A DNA stretch of 64,000 nt from Liquidambar formosana (taxonomy: Eukaryota; Streptophyta; Magnoliopsida; Saxifragales; Altingiaceae). This document shows positions 23,556-35,275 of the stretch, one piece after another; the stretch's first letter is position 1; each line of letters begins with the position of its first letter. The stretch lies in the NCBI GenBank assembly GCA_039720395.1, contig CM077826.1, positions 17,423,907 through 17,487,906 of the forward strand, given 5' to 3'. The position numbers and the translations under genes are program-made. The notes under the pieces were generated by a model. That model was not told the DNA's origin and ran no database searches. It worked only from the letters and a program-made list of their open reading frames with translations.

Positions 23556-26500
23556 ATGATCATGGCGGCATTGAATATCTTATCGCAGCCGATGACGCCA
23601 TGGCCACCGACGGCGAGTTCAGTTTCTCTCTGTAAATATTATTATAATAACAATAAATATAATTGTAACTCTCATTCTCTCTCAACACCACTACCCAAAA
23701 CAAACCCATCTTCTAAGCTCTCTCAAATGACGGCTCAAGCTTCAAAATCGGGTAAATTCTCTGTATTTTCTTAGAAATTAGTTCGCATAATGATTAATTG
23801 GGGTATTATTTTTGGTGGGTTTCTGTAGTTTTTAATTTTTGTGTTGACCATGTATCTGAATTTTAATGATTATATGATGCTATTACAGCGTAGATAGTGT
23901 TTTAAAAAAAAAAAAAGTAGAGGAGAAAACGAAATTGCGGGTCATGTGTTTTCTGTCGTTTGGTTTTGGGAAAAATGAAAAACTCAGTTCAATTATTGTA
24001 GTTTTATGAAAGTAAGATTTTATGTTTTTGTTTTAGTTCTTGTGGCACATTCAACTTTCTTTGATTCACTCACTGACTTAATTTAATGGATTTAAATGCT
24101 ATTCGCTTGGGTAGATTCCGACGAAATCTCATTAATGAGTAGGTTCATAACAATCACTGTAAAACAAGAGGTAAAACTTGCCGGCAGCTTCCCCTTCGTG
24201 GTCGTCTGCCTTTGCCAACTGTGGCCTTGTGCACACTGCCCCTCGCGCTGTGGGAGCTGACCTGGAAAGACATGAAGTGTATCTATCAAAAAGGGGGATT
24301 GTATTAGGTCTAAAGATCTCCTCAAAATAGCATATGGGCCTTTTTCATATGTTACGCACTTGATGTGGGGGTTAAATTTTTTGCAAAAGAACAATTGCTT
24401 TTTTCGCCATGTATTTTTCAATGGTTCTGCCTTCATCAATTGGTGGCAATGGTGTTTTGACACGTTGGACTGATTCTTGAGAATGCCTTTCCATTTTCAA
24501 GTTCTTAAGGCCACTCTTTTCCTTAAAATACCTAACAATTGGAAAGACAAATAGAAACACAAAATCTTGCCCGTTGAAGATCACATTGAACATAGGTATA
24601 TCAAGTATTCTAGTGGTATTCGAACACTCATAGTGTAATTGGAAAATGGGTATTCCATTGGCCCTATTGATCTAAGGCCATGTTTGTTTAGCTAGAATGG
24701 AATGGATGGGAATGGAATCTGATTTCATGCTTGAAGTAGTCTGGAATGGCTGTCCAAACACGTTGTTTGATTCCATTCCCATTTAAATTACCTCATCCAA
24801 ACACGCTGTTTGGAATGAATTGGAATGTGATTTCATTCCATCCATTCCATTCCAACTAAACAGACATGGCCTAAATGTAGAACGACAAAAACATCCGGTA
24901 ATCTCGTCAAATTAGATTATTTAGTTTAAACCGATATTTCTTGTTCGTTTAGAAGAGTTAGTTGCTGCAATCACACTTTCTAATCCTGTTGGATTGGGCT
25001 GGCAAATTTTTACTTTTCTCTTTCCTCCTCTCTCTATTCATGGATTCTTCTTTCAGGCTGTGGATGTTCATGGATGAAAGACAGTTCCATTTGTCATGAA
25101 ACCATGGCCAGCAGAGGACAGAGGCAGGGACCATTGTATTCAGTGTTTCCCTCAACACCTGCTGAAGTTTCCTCTGTGCAGGACCTTTTCGAATTTATAT
25201 GCTCGGGTCCCCTTATAGACAAATTGGGTCTGACCCCAGAAATGGTGGCTGATTCCATTGACAAATGGTTGCGATATGGGTTACAGCTATGTAAATTGTT
25301 TCAACTCAATGACTTGTACCTAACAGTTCCTCAGAAAGCTAGGTTTTATCACTACTATATACCGGTCTTCTTATGGTGTGAAGATCAGATTTCTCATCAC
25401 AGGTCAAGGTTCAAAGATGGAGAAGATATCCCTCCTTTGGTGGTACATATATTGTTTTAAAATCATTCCGTTTTGTTTCATTTTGTTTTTGCTGTTTAGG
25501 GTCTAATCAATTGGCATGTTTCCTGAAACATGCCATGAGGTGTATTTGATCAATATGCAGTGTGATAGTGGTGTTTTAATTTTTCTGGGTCATATCAAGC
25601 AATATTAGTTAATTGCCTAGCAAAAAGGAAAAAAAAAAAGATGCAGTACTAGCTATTAGCTAATAAGCTGTTCTTTTAATCTTATGATGCTGACGTCTTT
25701 TTGTGATGCAGATTGGTTTCAGTGCACCACAAGGATGTGGAAAGACTACACTTGTCTTTGCTTTAGATCATCTTTTCCGATCCAGTAGCAGGTAGGTTCC
25801 AGAATAATGAAATTTATGGAATACAAGTGTTGATTTATCAGTCCTTGGTAAGAAATTTAGAGAGAGAATGACAGAAAAATCAGAACTGACACAAATTCAC
25901 ATCTCAGGAAGACTGCAACAATATCCATAGATGATTTTTATTTGACAGCAGAGGGTCAGGTAATATTCTAAGGGAGTTTTTGGCCGTTACTTTGTTTGGC
26001 TTCACTTCTTTATATTTTCATTTTCTGATGCAATTTTATAACGATCGTAGGCTAAGTTGAGAGAAGAAAATCCAGGAAATGCTCTTTTAGAGGTAGTAAT
26101 CATATCATTAGATTTCTCTTGGTAATTTGTCAAATCAATAGAGAAGGCCAGCAATTTGTAACTTACCAGAATATTAAAATGATTTGCAATTTTTCTTTGT
26201 TCTTGTTTTTAGTTTCGTGGAAATGCTGGAAGCCATGATCTTTCAATCTCTATTGAAACACTTACGACTCTGAGCAAATTGTCTAAAGAAGGTGATGGTC
26301 TACCTCACTCATTTTCCTTCCCACATTAGGCTTATCTTATTTTAATTAATTTTCATAGCATGTCAACTATTTCAGGTGTGAAAATGAAGCTACCTCGATA
26401 TGATAAAGTAAGCACACAACACTATCGAATTAACATTTAAATTTGAGGTTGCTTATGATCGATTATTCTGTTACTCAGTCTGCATATAATGGGAAGGGCG

Positions 26501-27657
26501 ACAGAGCTGATCCTTCAACATGGCCTGAGGTTGAAGGGCCACTTATGGTATGTGGATCTTCAGTTTATAGCCGGCAATAGGTGGGTTTATGGGTTGGGTT
26601 GTTATGGTGAGTTAAAAACTACTCACCTGGAACCCCACCTGCCAATTGGATTATATTATGGTAAATGTATAAAAATTTAAAATACACTAGAATATATTTG
26701 AAACATTAAAAAAAAAAAAATGTTTTAAGAAATTTTTAAAGTGATAATTGGGTTGAATGTGAACCAATTGTTACCAGAGGCCAAACCCACAACGAATTTG
26801 AATTGGGTGAGTTTGTCTGGCTTCATAAGTTTAGGTTATACTTTCAGATCTACTTCAATTTGTTTTGGAGAAAAATTTCTCACTTTCATTATACTTCACT
26901 ATTTACGTGTTCCAATGGGTGGTTGTTTAGGCTGTTCTGTTTGAAGGTTGGATGCTTGGTTTCAAACCCCTTCCAATGGAAGTTGTCAAAGCTGTTGATC
27001 CACAGGTTAGAACCGTGAAACTTGATCTAAGGGCATGTGTGATTTCCACTTTTTCCGCTCTCGTTATGTTATTCTAACAGTAGTCATTTTAGCTCAAGTT
27101 GATACTTAATTTTACAGCTGGAGACGGTAAATAGAAATCTGGAAGCTTATTATGATGCATGGGACAAGTTTATAGGGGCATGGATAGTTATCAAGATTAG
27201 GGACCCCAGTTGTGTTTACCAGTGGCGATTGCAGGTTGGATATCATGTTAACATCCTAATAACCAACATGCATTTGCTGTGCTCTCAAGAAACTCTATTC
27301 ATCTCAGCCTATATTTGTGTAACTGTTCATGTGTGAAATTTGCAGGCAGAGATTGCTATGAGGGAAGAAGGCAAACCTGGGATGTCTGATGAGGAGGTGT
27401 GTTTTATCTATGTACATTCTTATTTAGTAACATGCTTTGTTGTTCCATCAGCACTTGATATATTACTTGCAACACATTTTAATTTTTGGAACTTTGAACA
27501 CATTTTGAGGTGTATTCTGCAGGTGAAAGATTTTGTTTCCCGGTACCTTCCAGCATACAATGCTTACCTGCCCACCCTTTACTCTGAAGGACCAAGTGGG
27601 TCAGATCCAGAGCGGCTTCTTGTCATCGAAATTGATGAAGGGAGGAATCCATTCTAG
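23556..27657 (+). CDS. GLYK: D-glycerate 3-kinase, chloroplastic, 437 aa, 12 exons
   Basis: Phosphorylates D-glycerate to 3-phosphoglycerate with ATP, the last photorespiratory step, in the chloroplast stroma. Exons: 23556-23751, 25057-25442, 25712-25791, 25908-25959, 26051-26092, 26213-26291, 26376-26407, 26479-26547, 26931-27005, 27118-27234, 27346-27396, 27523-27657; all GT-AG, one 1314-nt frame. Residues 1-~65 are Ser/Thr/Asn-rich, consistent with a transit peptide. The kinase region shows the P-loop APQGCGKTT (~199-207), TISIDDFYLT, LPRYDKSAYNGKGDRADPST and VLFEGWMLGFKPLP, and ends with LVIEIDEGRNPF. ATG 23562 has a better context and would give two residues less. Length is close to Arabidopsis GLYK as I recall it. 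Downstream of CYCA2 in the same orientation, as in Arabidopsis. The last codons and 3' flank recur in broken form at 35.26 kb. Confidence 0.96.
24676..24871. mobile_element. Tourist/Harbinger-like MITE in GLYK intron 1
   Basis: A 196-bp element with ~36-bp inverted ends (GGCCATGTTTGTTTAGCTAG and reverse complement of the right end GGCCATGTCTGTTTAGTTGG). Target duplication TAA lies at 24673-24675 and 24872-24874. The interior is built from GGAATGGAATGG-type repeats. It sits mid-intron, away from the splice sites. Confidence 0.8.
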
Positions 27658-28053
27658 GTTGACTAGGTAATTCACACTTCCAGAAGGAAATTTGTATGGA
27701 ACCCAGTTTTGGTTTCTTGGAAGATGTAATTTGGAAGGGTATTGGTTATAAAAGAGCATCATCGATCAATGAGAACAAAAGTGTAGATGTCAGTTTTTTT
27801 TTTTTTTTTTTGTTTCGAGGGTTGAGATCTGTCAATAGTAGCAGCTGAAAACATATTGAATTCCCCATTCCCTACGAATGGAATTGGACCAAATACTCAT
27901 TGGTTAATGCATAAATGCATTGATTTACAGTTCAAAGTTCAGACATGATTTGCTCTTCTAGCAAGAAAACTACATCACCCAACACCAAATTACTTCTAAT
28001 AATTTCAATTGATCGGAATATTTTTGGTAAATGGAGACCCGTTTTCACTGAGT

Positions 28054-29663
28054 CTAGTAACAGCAACTGCATATACTTTCCAAACAGCAACTGCCTATAC
28101 CTTCCAAACAGCTCTGGCAAATCGCAAACCAGCAAGCGCAGCAACACATCGTGAACAAGCTGTATCAAAACATACCAACGCCAGTTTCATTACTTTTATT
28201 TTCAATAGAAAAATGCAATCCGAAAGTAAAATAAATTTCCACAAGTATAAGGGCGCAAAACTCATTTTTTTAGTGAGTTTATGTCTTGATCCTCTAAGAC
28301 TAATTTTCTAGTTTTGCCCTCATCCCTAACTTCTCAGTTATGTGGCTTTTAATAATTTGAAGAGTCGGCATCCCACATCTTAATGGCTTCATTTGAATTT
28401 TTTTGAGTAGACTGTTTTTAGGCCATTTCAAGCCTTTTCCTCTTCTTTTACCTCACACTTTCCCCAAGATCCAATTCAAGGGGGCCTTCAAATTTTGGGT
28501 CTTTCATTGGTGAAATAATGAAGCCATGGTGGTTAGTTGCGTGTGGTGACTAAACAATTAACAAATTTCCAACTGCATAGAACTACCTAGAGAAGACACT
28601 CTAGTCATCATCATCTCTATCATAACTCAAAATCATTAAAATTGAAATTGGAAAAACTCTAAGGAAGATAAATATATACCGATACTTTAATGGGGACTTC
28701 TTTTATTCGGTTGTTCGAGTTTTATCTTAATTCTATAAATTAAATATATTATTATTTTTATTATTATTATTTTGGCTAACATGGGTCTCCAAATGTTTAG
28801 TTTGACCGATTGTTAGAGCATGGGTAACATCATTGTCCACTCCATGTTAATTAAAGTTTAAGGTAATCCTAGATAGTGGTTGGCTTGGAGAAAAATAAAG
28901 AAGTCGAACCCAAAGTCTTCTAAGACATAAGTCTCAAGAAACACTAATCCACATCTTGATTTTAAATAAATTAAATTAGTTAACTATAATATATTATGGA
29001 GTACGAAATTTAATTGACAATAATGTTAACAAATCAAGACCATTTGAACAAATAGTAGCTTTCAAAAACTTAATTATACTCTTTTTTTGGTTAAACAAAA
29101 ACTTAAACATTCATTGATCTAATAAAAAAATTAAGACCTTTACGATTTTTAGTGTATAAGTAAAATAAATAAATAAATAAATAACTAATTAATTAAATTA
29201 AATTAAAAGAGTCGGGTGGGGCCATTTGCCCCCAAAGGTCCTCACTGCCCTTATTTGGTATTATATCAAAGAAAAGATACAAAATAAAAAATAGTAAAAA
29301 AGATGATCTGAAATGGAAAAGGTGGCTTTCATAGTTTTTAGCCTATTTCATTTTTACATAATGTTACATGAAAAATAATCAAAAAATCAACTTAAATAAT
29401 AAATTTCAGAAAATTTTTTTTCTATGAAATTGTTCAAAATAATGTTTTCTAGTGAACAACCCGATTAGTTTTCATAAAATCTTTTATATTTTTCATAAAA
29501 CTATAAAAAGTAAAAACCAAGTGATGGCACAAAAGAAGTTTTTTGGTGGCCATGGCTGCCCCCGAAATGGAAATACGTACTACTCGCGCCAGCGTTGCTC
29601 TTGGCGGCGTTCTGGAACACCACCGTTGTTTGGCATCTCTTGCCTCGCCGGTGCACTATCCAC
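28054..29663 (-). pseudogene. CYSTM-type cysteine-rich peptide gene A, start codon lost (ATG to GTG)
   Basis: Two exons: 29663-29581 and 28159-28054, joined across a 1.4-kb intron with donor GTACGT and a TTTTGATACAG acceptor. Exon 2 gives the Cys-rich C-terminal membrane module: LFTMCCCACWFAICQSCLEG, then a second SCCLESICSCCY copy caused by a 27-bp internal duplication. Where copies C and D have ATG, this copy has GTG (29663-29661). The next in-frame ATG is codon 10 (29636), which would give a 53-residue peptide keeping the whole Cys module. The N-terminal SQEMSYxxHVQKR motif of the family is eroded to RQEMPNNGG. CYSTM peptides are small tail-anchored proteins; some are linked to metal or stress tolerance. 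It may be a pseudogene or an N-truncated gene. Confidence 0.65.
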
Positions 29664-29737
29664 TTCTTCTTTCTCTCAATTGTATCCCGTTGATAGAAGT
29701 TAATGAAAAACACATAAACACGCACACAGAGACGTTG

Positions 29738-29747
29738 GCTTTATAGG
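29738..29747 (-). promoter_or_regulatory. TATA box of CYSTM gene A
   Basis: On the minus strand CCCCTATAAAGCC lies 77 bp before the would-be start codon. The same element at the same relative place precedes copies C and D, which supports a duplicated functional promoter. A conserved AATAAATAGGGG box lies ~65 bp further upstream. Confidence 0.6.
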
Positions 29748-29989
29748 GGAGGAATATATTAAGGGGCTTTCCCTTAGCAGAAGGGTTTCTCCCCTCTTCA
29801 ATTCCCCTATTTATTATGGTATAGTTGGGTGCAACCGTCCTCCTCTCCAGTCACTTTCCGTATGGGCCGGCATGCATGCGTGGTCCATACGTAAACACAA
29901 CTGGTGGAGATTTACTTGCAGACACATGGGGTGGGACTGCAAAAAATCAAGTTGGATTATTTTTTTTATTTTTATTTTTTTGTGGTTTG

Positions 29990-30665
29990 GGGTTTGTGGT
30001 CATCGAGGTTGGGATCTGTCAATAGTAGCATCTGAAAACATATAGATGTTGATTGTCATATTGAATTCCCCATTCCCTACGGATGGAATTGGACCAAATA
30101 GTCATTGATTAGTGGATGAATTAATTGATTAAACAGTTTAGAAGTTAAAACAATATTTGATCTTCTAATAAGAAAACTACATCATCTGACACCAAATTCC
30201 CTCTAATAATTTCAATTGATACCAATAGTTTTGGTAAATGGAGACCCGTTTTCACTAACTCTCTATTTGGTTCGTGAAATCCATCAAGGAAAAAAAAGAG
30301 AAGGGAAAAAGATGAGGAGGAAAGAAAATAAAAGGAAAAGATGAAATCATATCAAGCCAAAATTATTCAAATTCTTCTTATTCTTCTAATTTTCCATTGC
30401 AACAAAATAAAAGAAAGTACAATTCTTTATATTTTATTTTTTTTCCTTAATAAAATCCTTAAACCAAATAGAGCCTTAGAGTTTAGGAACAACAACTGCA
30501 TGTACTTTTCAAATAGCACACGCAAATTCCAAACCAGCGAACATTGTGAACAAACTGTATCAAAACATACATCACCAGTTTGATAGAAGGGAAAATAAAT
30601 TTCCACAAGTATTAGGGTGCAAAAATCATTTCTAGTGAGTTCGTGTCTTGACCCTCTAAGACTAA
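29990..30665 (-). pseudogene. truncated CYSTM unit B with orphan exon 2
   Basis: Matches the 3' flank, exon 2 and intron start of unit A, with no exon 1 before unit C begins at ~30665. The exon 2 relic (30554-30483) follows a good acceptor (TTTTGATACAG), starts LFTMFAGLEFACAI and then meets a stop because of a small deletion. In the shifted frame the remnant STCSCC is still readable. A MITE (30259-30475) has inserted just past the old stop. No product is expected. Confidence 0.7.
30259..30475. mobile_element. MITE, same family as 2024-2240 (copy 2)
   Basis: The left end CTCTCTATTTGGTTCGTG and right end CCAAATAGAGCC are inverted. The purine-rich interior (GATGAGGAGGAAAGAAAAT) is shared with the copy at 2024. 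The 5' flank is TAA and the 3' flank TTA, so the duplication is imperfect. Comparison with unit A shows its point of insertion in the 3' flank of CYSTM unit B. Confidence 0.65.
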
Positions 30666-30814
30666 TGGTTGATGGATACATTAACAGTTCAAAGTTCAAG
30701 CATGATTTGCGCTTCTAATTAATAAGAAAACTACATCATCCATCACCAAATTCCTTCTAATAATTTCAAATTTATTCAATTATTTTCGGTACATATGTAG
30801 AGACCATTTTCACT

Positions 30815-32227
30815 TTATTCGAAACAGCAACAGCATGTACTTTCCAAACTGCAGTCATCCGGCCAAATCCGAAGGCAGAAAGGAAAGCTAAACAGTTCGG
30901 AGAAACTGTATCAAAAACAAACAACACCAGCTTGATCACTATAACAGTAGAAAAAGCAATCCGAAAGAAAAATAAATTTCCACAAGGCTTGGGATGCAAC
31001 AAAAATAGGAGGCCACAATCTAAGGGATCAGATTTGATCTCCAATAATGTTCTACCACCAAAAGGTGATTAGTTTTTATTTTTATTTTATAGTCTTTTTA
31101 ATAATTATAAATTTGGCCCCAAAATTTTGTTTTGCTCCCAAAAATTTGAACCTTGTTTTTTTGGTACCTTCTCACAAAAGTCGAAAGTCAAAATCCGTTT
31201 TGTTTTGTGGGTTTTAGCCTTTGTCAGGCAAAACTAATGCTGTAGTGTGTTATGGCATGTCTTGTTGTCCAATTTGAAATAGAATAATTTAAGAAATTTC
31301 ACATAATATTGAAAGCACATTCTATTAGCTTAAATTAAAAAATTTAAGAAAATGATAGTTATCATCACAAATAAGAGTGGTGATTCAAAATAGTGGTATT
31401 TCATGAATTTCTTAAAATTGATTCTACAACATCAACTATAGTGATACCTACAATATTTTAAAATATTCTAATTTAAGGTGATAGATTTATGCCTTCAATT
31501 CTATGTAAAATTTCTTGAGTTGTTTTAATTTCGAATTGGACAACCAAACAAGCCATTAATCTTTTAACTCCAAGATTAATTTTATGGCTCTACCCTTGTT
31601 CTTAATTTTTCAATTATGTGACTTTTAATAATTTTAAGAGGTGGCATTAGATCCATTTGATTTTTTTCCGTAAACCTATGACTGAAAGTTATTCACTAAA
31701 ACCCGACACTATGGGTCTCAATGATTCTCTTACCCCCTTTTTGGATCCTGGAAAGTGCTAGGGAAATGAAAGAAAATTATTAAAATGCTTAAGAGATCCA
31801 GAGGAATCTATTTTTAAGTTATCTTAAACAGTTTTTTTTTTTTTTTATATTTTTTTTTATTTTCTTGTCTTTTCACTCATATTTTCTAAGAACTAAACCG
31901 CGCCTTAAAATTTTGGGTCTTCATTGGTGAATATTGAACCCATGCATGGTGGATAGTTGCTTGTGGTGACTAAAACATATTTCAACAGCAGAGAACCCAC
32001 CACTCTAGTTATAATCTCTATTAACTCGATCATTAAAATTGAAATTTGGAAAGTTAAGGAACATATATATGTACCAAAGAAAAGATCCAAAAAAAAAAAA
32101 AACAAAGGAGTAGAAAGAAAGATGTGAAATGAAATTACAATCTTTCGCACTCGCGGCGTTTCTCATCATCGAGCTTTTGAAGATACTCGTCGCATGACAT
32201 CCCTTGACTCGCCGGTGCATCATCCAT
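30815..32227 (-). CDS. CYSTM-related peptide gene C, 59 aa, diverged core
   Basis: Two exons: 32227-32139 (MDDAPASQGMSCDEYLQKLD..., 89 nt) and 30905-30815, with donor GTAATT and acceptor TTTTTGATACAG; the intron is 1.23 kb. The joined frame is open to TAA. Exon 1 has exactly the length of gene D's. The C-terminus LESTCCCCFE keeps the final Cys cluster, but where gene D has six consecutive Cys this copy reads FSFPFC, and the EKGCLYAC junction motif is replaced by charged residues. It therefore probably cannot form the usual Cys-rich transmembrane module. The frame is intact despite this drift. A TATA box (minus, CCTATAAATCC, 32283-32292) sits ~60 bp upstream. It could be a diverged functional peptide or an early pseudogene. 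Confidence 0.6.
31253..31555. mobile_element. 303-bp Harbinger-like MITE in the CYSTM C intron
   Basis: Ends pair as ~40-bp inverted repeats (TGGCATGTCTTGTTGTCCAA and reverse complement TGGCTTGTTTGGTTGTCCAA). They are flanked by TTA at 31250-31252 and 31556-31558. A diverged relative without clean ends occupies ~34185-34445. Confidence 0.7.
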
Positions 32228-32282
32228 TTTTTCTCTTGGTTATACGATTGAGAGAACTACTTAACGAAGCACAAAGGCCTTG

Positions 32283-32292
32283 GATTTATAGG
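32283..32292 (-). promoter_or_regulatory. TATA box of CYSTM gene C
   Basis: Minus-strand CCTATAAATCC about 60 bp before the ATG, at the position conserved in the other two copies. Confidence 0.6.
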
Positions 32293-32397
32293 GCAGGAAG
32301 GGGAATGAGATTTCTCAAAAAACAAGGATTTCTCCCTCTCTTCCCCCTATTTATTATGGTATAGTTAATTAGGTGCAACGATAAAAGCAAACTGTTC

Positions 32398-32546
32398 GCA
32401 TGACAAACTGTCATTTCTTTTTGCAATGCCATTTAGATCAGGACCATGAAAATATAGGATAATAAATCTCTCTCTCTATCTATAATAATTTTCTATGGTT
32501 TTGATTTAATTGTCATTGTTGTTTTAGCAATGACAGTCTGTCATGC
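32398..32546. mobile_element. small inverted-repeat element upstream of CYSTM gene C
   Basis: GCATGACAAACTGTCATT (32398-32415) and AATGACAGTCTGTCATGC (32529-32546) are inverted copies with one mismatch. They enclose ~110 bp of AT-rich DNA. Homology between the promoters of units A, C and D in this part of the array breaks here, so it looks like a MITE inserted ~170 bp upstream of the gene. Confidence 0.5.
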
Positions 32547-33172
32547 TAGCCTTGTTCACAATGAAACGTCTCTAGACCGGCCAACTCGTCTCCAATCATG
32601 TAGGTGACCTATAGAGATTTAATAATAGACGTACATATGGGTTGGGAACACTTTTTAAGGATCTGTTTGAGTGTCTAATTCAAAATTATGTGATTCAACA
32701 AAGGAGTAGTTATTGCCACCCCACAAATATTGTTTTATACCCCCTTTCTCAATGTCCCACACATGAAAATTTTAAAAACAAAATTTTCCTTATTACACCT
32801 GAGTTTCCAAGAATGCCCCCAACCCCAGCATTTCCCTATACCCACCCATAATTGATCCCCACACCCAACCCCATTTCTCATCACACCCCACAACCTGACT
32901 CTCCTACAGTCCTACTTACATGAGTTTATATCTTGGCCTTCAGCCCTTCACCCAACGAATCTCACCCATCGCTGGCGGTACCTGTCACCGGCGGCCGGCC
33001 ACTAGAGTAGTCACACAAAGTGTTTGAAAAAAGGCTAGAAAGATTACTTTTTGATTTAACCTTTTTCTGGCATGTTTATAAGCCACTCATTGGGTCATAA
33101 ATTTTTGTACCAGCAAACCTCTTCAATATCCTTCTCTCTCCATATGCTTAAAGAGCTTGTTCTGACATAGCC

Positions 33173-33206
<34 letters not shown>
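32547..33206. other. intergenic within the array, no gene seen
   Basis: Short low-complexity C-rich stretch (32700-32900) and a 30-bp poly-A (33175-33204). No coding segment was recognised. Confidence 0.45.
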
Positions 33207-33208
<2 letters not shown>

Positions 33209-33215
33209 TTGTTCT

Positions 33216-34045
33216 CAAGGGCATAACTTGGAATTTGATCTAGGGTGGTCAAACTTTGATTGATTTTTTAAACTTTTATCTTAATTAAGATAGGAAAAGA
33301 TAACAAGTCAAGAAAAATTTTCAAATCAGTATCAAGGTACACAATTTTTTTAATGATATTCTTAAGCCGATCCAACGGTCTCATTATAATATTAGTTGTT
33401 TTTTCACCAGGGCCGGCTTGAGCATAGGCCGACAAAGTGGCTGCTTTGGGCCTTGAATTTTTAGTAAAAAATGAGGCCTTAAATCTAATTTCGCCCTTGT
33501 ACTCAAGTGAAAAAAAAAAAATTTTTTTTTCTTAAGCCTAGATCAAATATGGCCCCTAATTCCAAATAGTAAATGATCGAGGGGGGAGGGGGGAAGGGTT
33601 AGTTGAGATTGGAGCTAGATTTGGGTTAGGGCTTTTTGGAAGTGAATATGTAAAGGGGGTCCCATATTAGAAGTTCGCTTTAAGTTTTAATAAAGTCAGG
33701 ACCCACCCTGTATTTCAGTTAACTCTTTTTTAGAAACCTTTGAATCTTACGAGACCGAACGTCTTAAAAATCATGTAAAAATTTAAGTGCAAAAATTGCG
33801 TTCCTAAGCCTAACCCAAGCAAAAAGAATAATGCGGAAGTCAATGAACCAAAAGAAAAACCAACCCTGTATATAAAATAACTCTTAATGGGCCAGACAAA
33901 AAAAAAAAAAAAAAGGAAAAAAAACTGAACTTTGAGAGGGGCCAAACATGTAATTAGTATGAAAATATAGGTGTAAAATGAAAAATAAAAAATATTTAGG
34001 AGGACCAGCCGACCCGGCCCTTCGGTCCTCCGTAGCTCCGCCCAT
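33216..34045. mobile_element. hAT- or MULE-like non-autonomous element, 9-bp direct repeat
   Basis: GCTTGTTCT occurs immediately outside both ends (33207-33215 and 34046-34054). The left end CAAGGGCATAACTTGGAATT and reverse complement of the right end ATGGGCGGAGCTACGGAGG resemble the GGGCGGAGCTAGG-type termini of abundant plant elements. The 830-bp element encodes no transposase. Confidence 0.6.
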
Positions 34046-34487
34046 GCTTGTTCTGGTTTTGGTGATATGGGTAAGGGAAAAGGGTCCATTGGACATGAAA
34101 AGAATTATTATTATTATTATTTTAAATTAGTATTTTATCTTTCTTTTTTAAAATCTAAGTTTCTGTGTTATGTTTTCGCATAAATTATCCAAAATTAGAA
34201 TATTTTAAAGAATTGTGGTCATCACGTACTATAATTAATGTTTTAGGATTAATTCTTACAAATTCATAAAATGTCGCTATTTTAAAATTTTACTTTGATT
34301 TATGATGATATATGACCATCTTTTTTATAACTTTGTTAATTTAAGATGATGAATTTGTGTTTTTAATACTATGTAAAATTTGTTGAATTATATAATTTTG
34401 AATTAGTTGAATTATATAATTTTGAATTAGACACCCCAATAGGCCCAACTACATGGGGCCTTAAATTGTCGCTTACTAGTAGGGATG

Positions 34488-34729
34488 GAGTTAGGAGTAT
34501 AATTGAAGAAGCTTTCATTCAAATTTTTTTGGGTTTGCAGGAACATATACATGTGTGTGTGTTCATGTGTCTACTAACATCACACCGAGCTTGTCTTTGT
34601 GCTTTCAATATCCTCATATTTTTTAATTTACTGAGCGGCCAATAGGATACATTTTGGGACTGGTTTTCTTATGGATGGTGAGAAGTTCAGGGAGGCAAAT
34701 GCCCACCCTCACTCCTTAATAGCTCCGCC
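34488..34729. mobile_element. short element with related GGGCGGAGCTA termini
   Basis: Starts TAGGGATGGAGTTAGG and ends with the complement of AAGGGCGGAGCTATTAAGG. Flanks GCTTACTA and GCTTACCA are an 8-bp near-duplication, as in hAT elements. It is probably related to the larger neighbour at 33216. Confidence 0.45.
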
Positions 34730-35069
34730 CTTGCTTACCATATGTATATATATCAAGAATGGTGGTTAGGTAAGAATAAGCTTATATCAGTATTCATATT
34801 GGGGTTTGTTGCTCAGTGTATAATGTTGATATAACTTATATAAGTTCCAGGACCGTACTATATATATCGATCAATTAATGGACCATTTTTACTCCGGAAA
34901 AAGATTATCTGAAGTGAACTTGAATAGTTAAGATGTACATTGGATGGTCAAGTATACTTGAGGGGATCCTTTTACTCCTCGCCCGTGAACATGCGTCCAC
35001 CTTTATTGAACTAATATGAGGTTCAAATATTTTCAAGCTGACATTAAAACGAACAATTAACCATACTGC

Positions 35070-35275
35070 ATAGCAACAATCTTAATCTCAATTTTTGTTT
35101 TTGTGTTTTTTTGGTTTCCTAGCATGTAAAATATCACTAAAAGTGTTTAATTTCTAGTTGGACGTACACCCAAATGGGCTCAAATAAAATGAAGGAAACA
35201 AAAGATAGCTCTGGCTAGGAGGATTCCAAATTCACTATTTATTAATTAATCAAGGGAAAATGATAGAGGGAGAGA
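35070..35275. repeat. segment duplicated at 37670-37890
   Basis: Shares blocks with 37670-37890: TTTCCTAGCWTGTAAAA, TGTTTAATTT, AGCTCTGGCTA and ATTAATTAATCAAGGGAAAA. A further shared block, ACATGGGGCCTTAAATT, lies at 34452 and 37643. The segment runs straight into the GLYK-tail relic at 35263, so it marks the left boundary of a duplication unit; the copy at 37.67 kb stops near there. Confidence 0.65.

Larger units (their letters stand above)
27660..29980. repeat. duplication unit A (GLYK 3' flank plus CYSTM gene A)
   Basis: This segment is the reference unit of a local tandem array. It holds the GLYK 3' flank (27658-27780), the 3' flank of a minus-strand CYSTM gene (~27815-28053), the gene and its promoter. 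Recognisable copies of its parts lie at 29990-30665 (truncated), 30665-32400 and 35263-37360. Copies differ by many substitutions and indels, so the array is not very recent. Confidence 0.75.
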
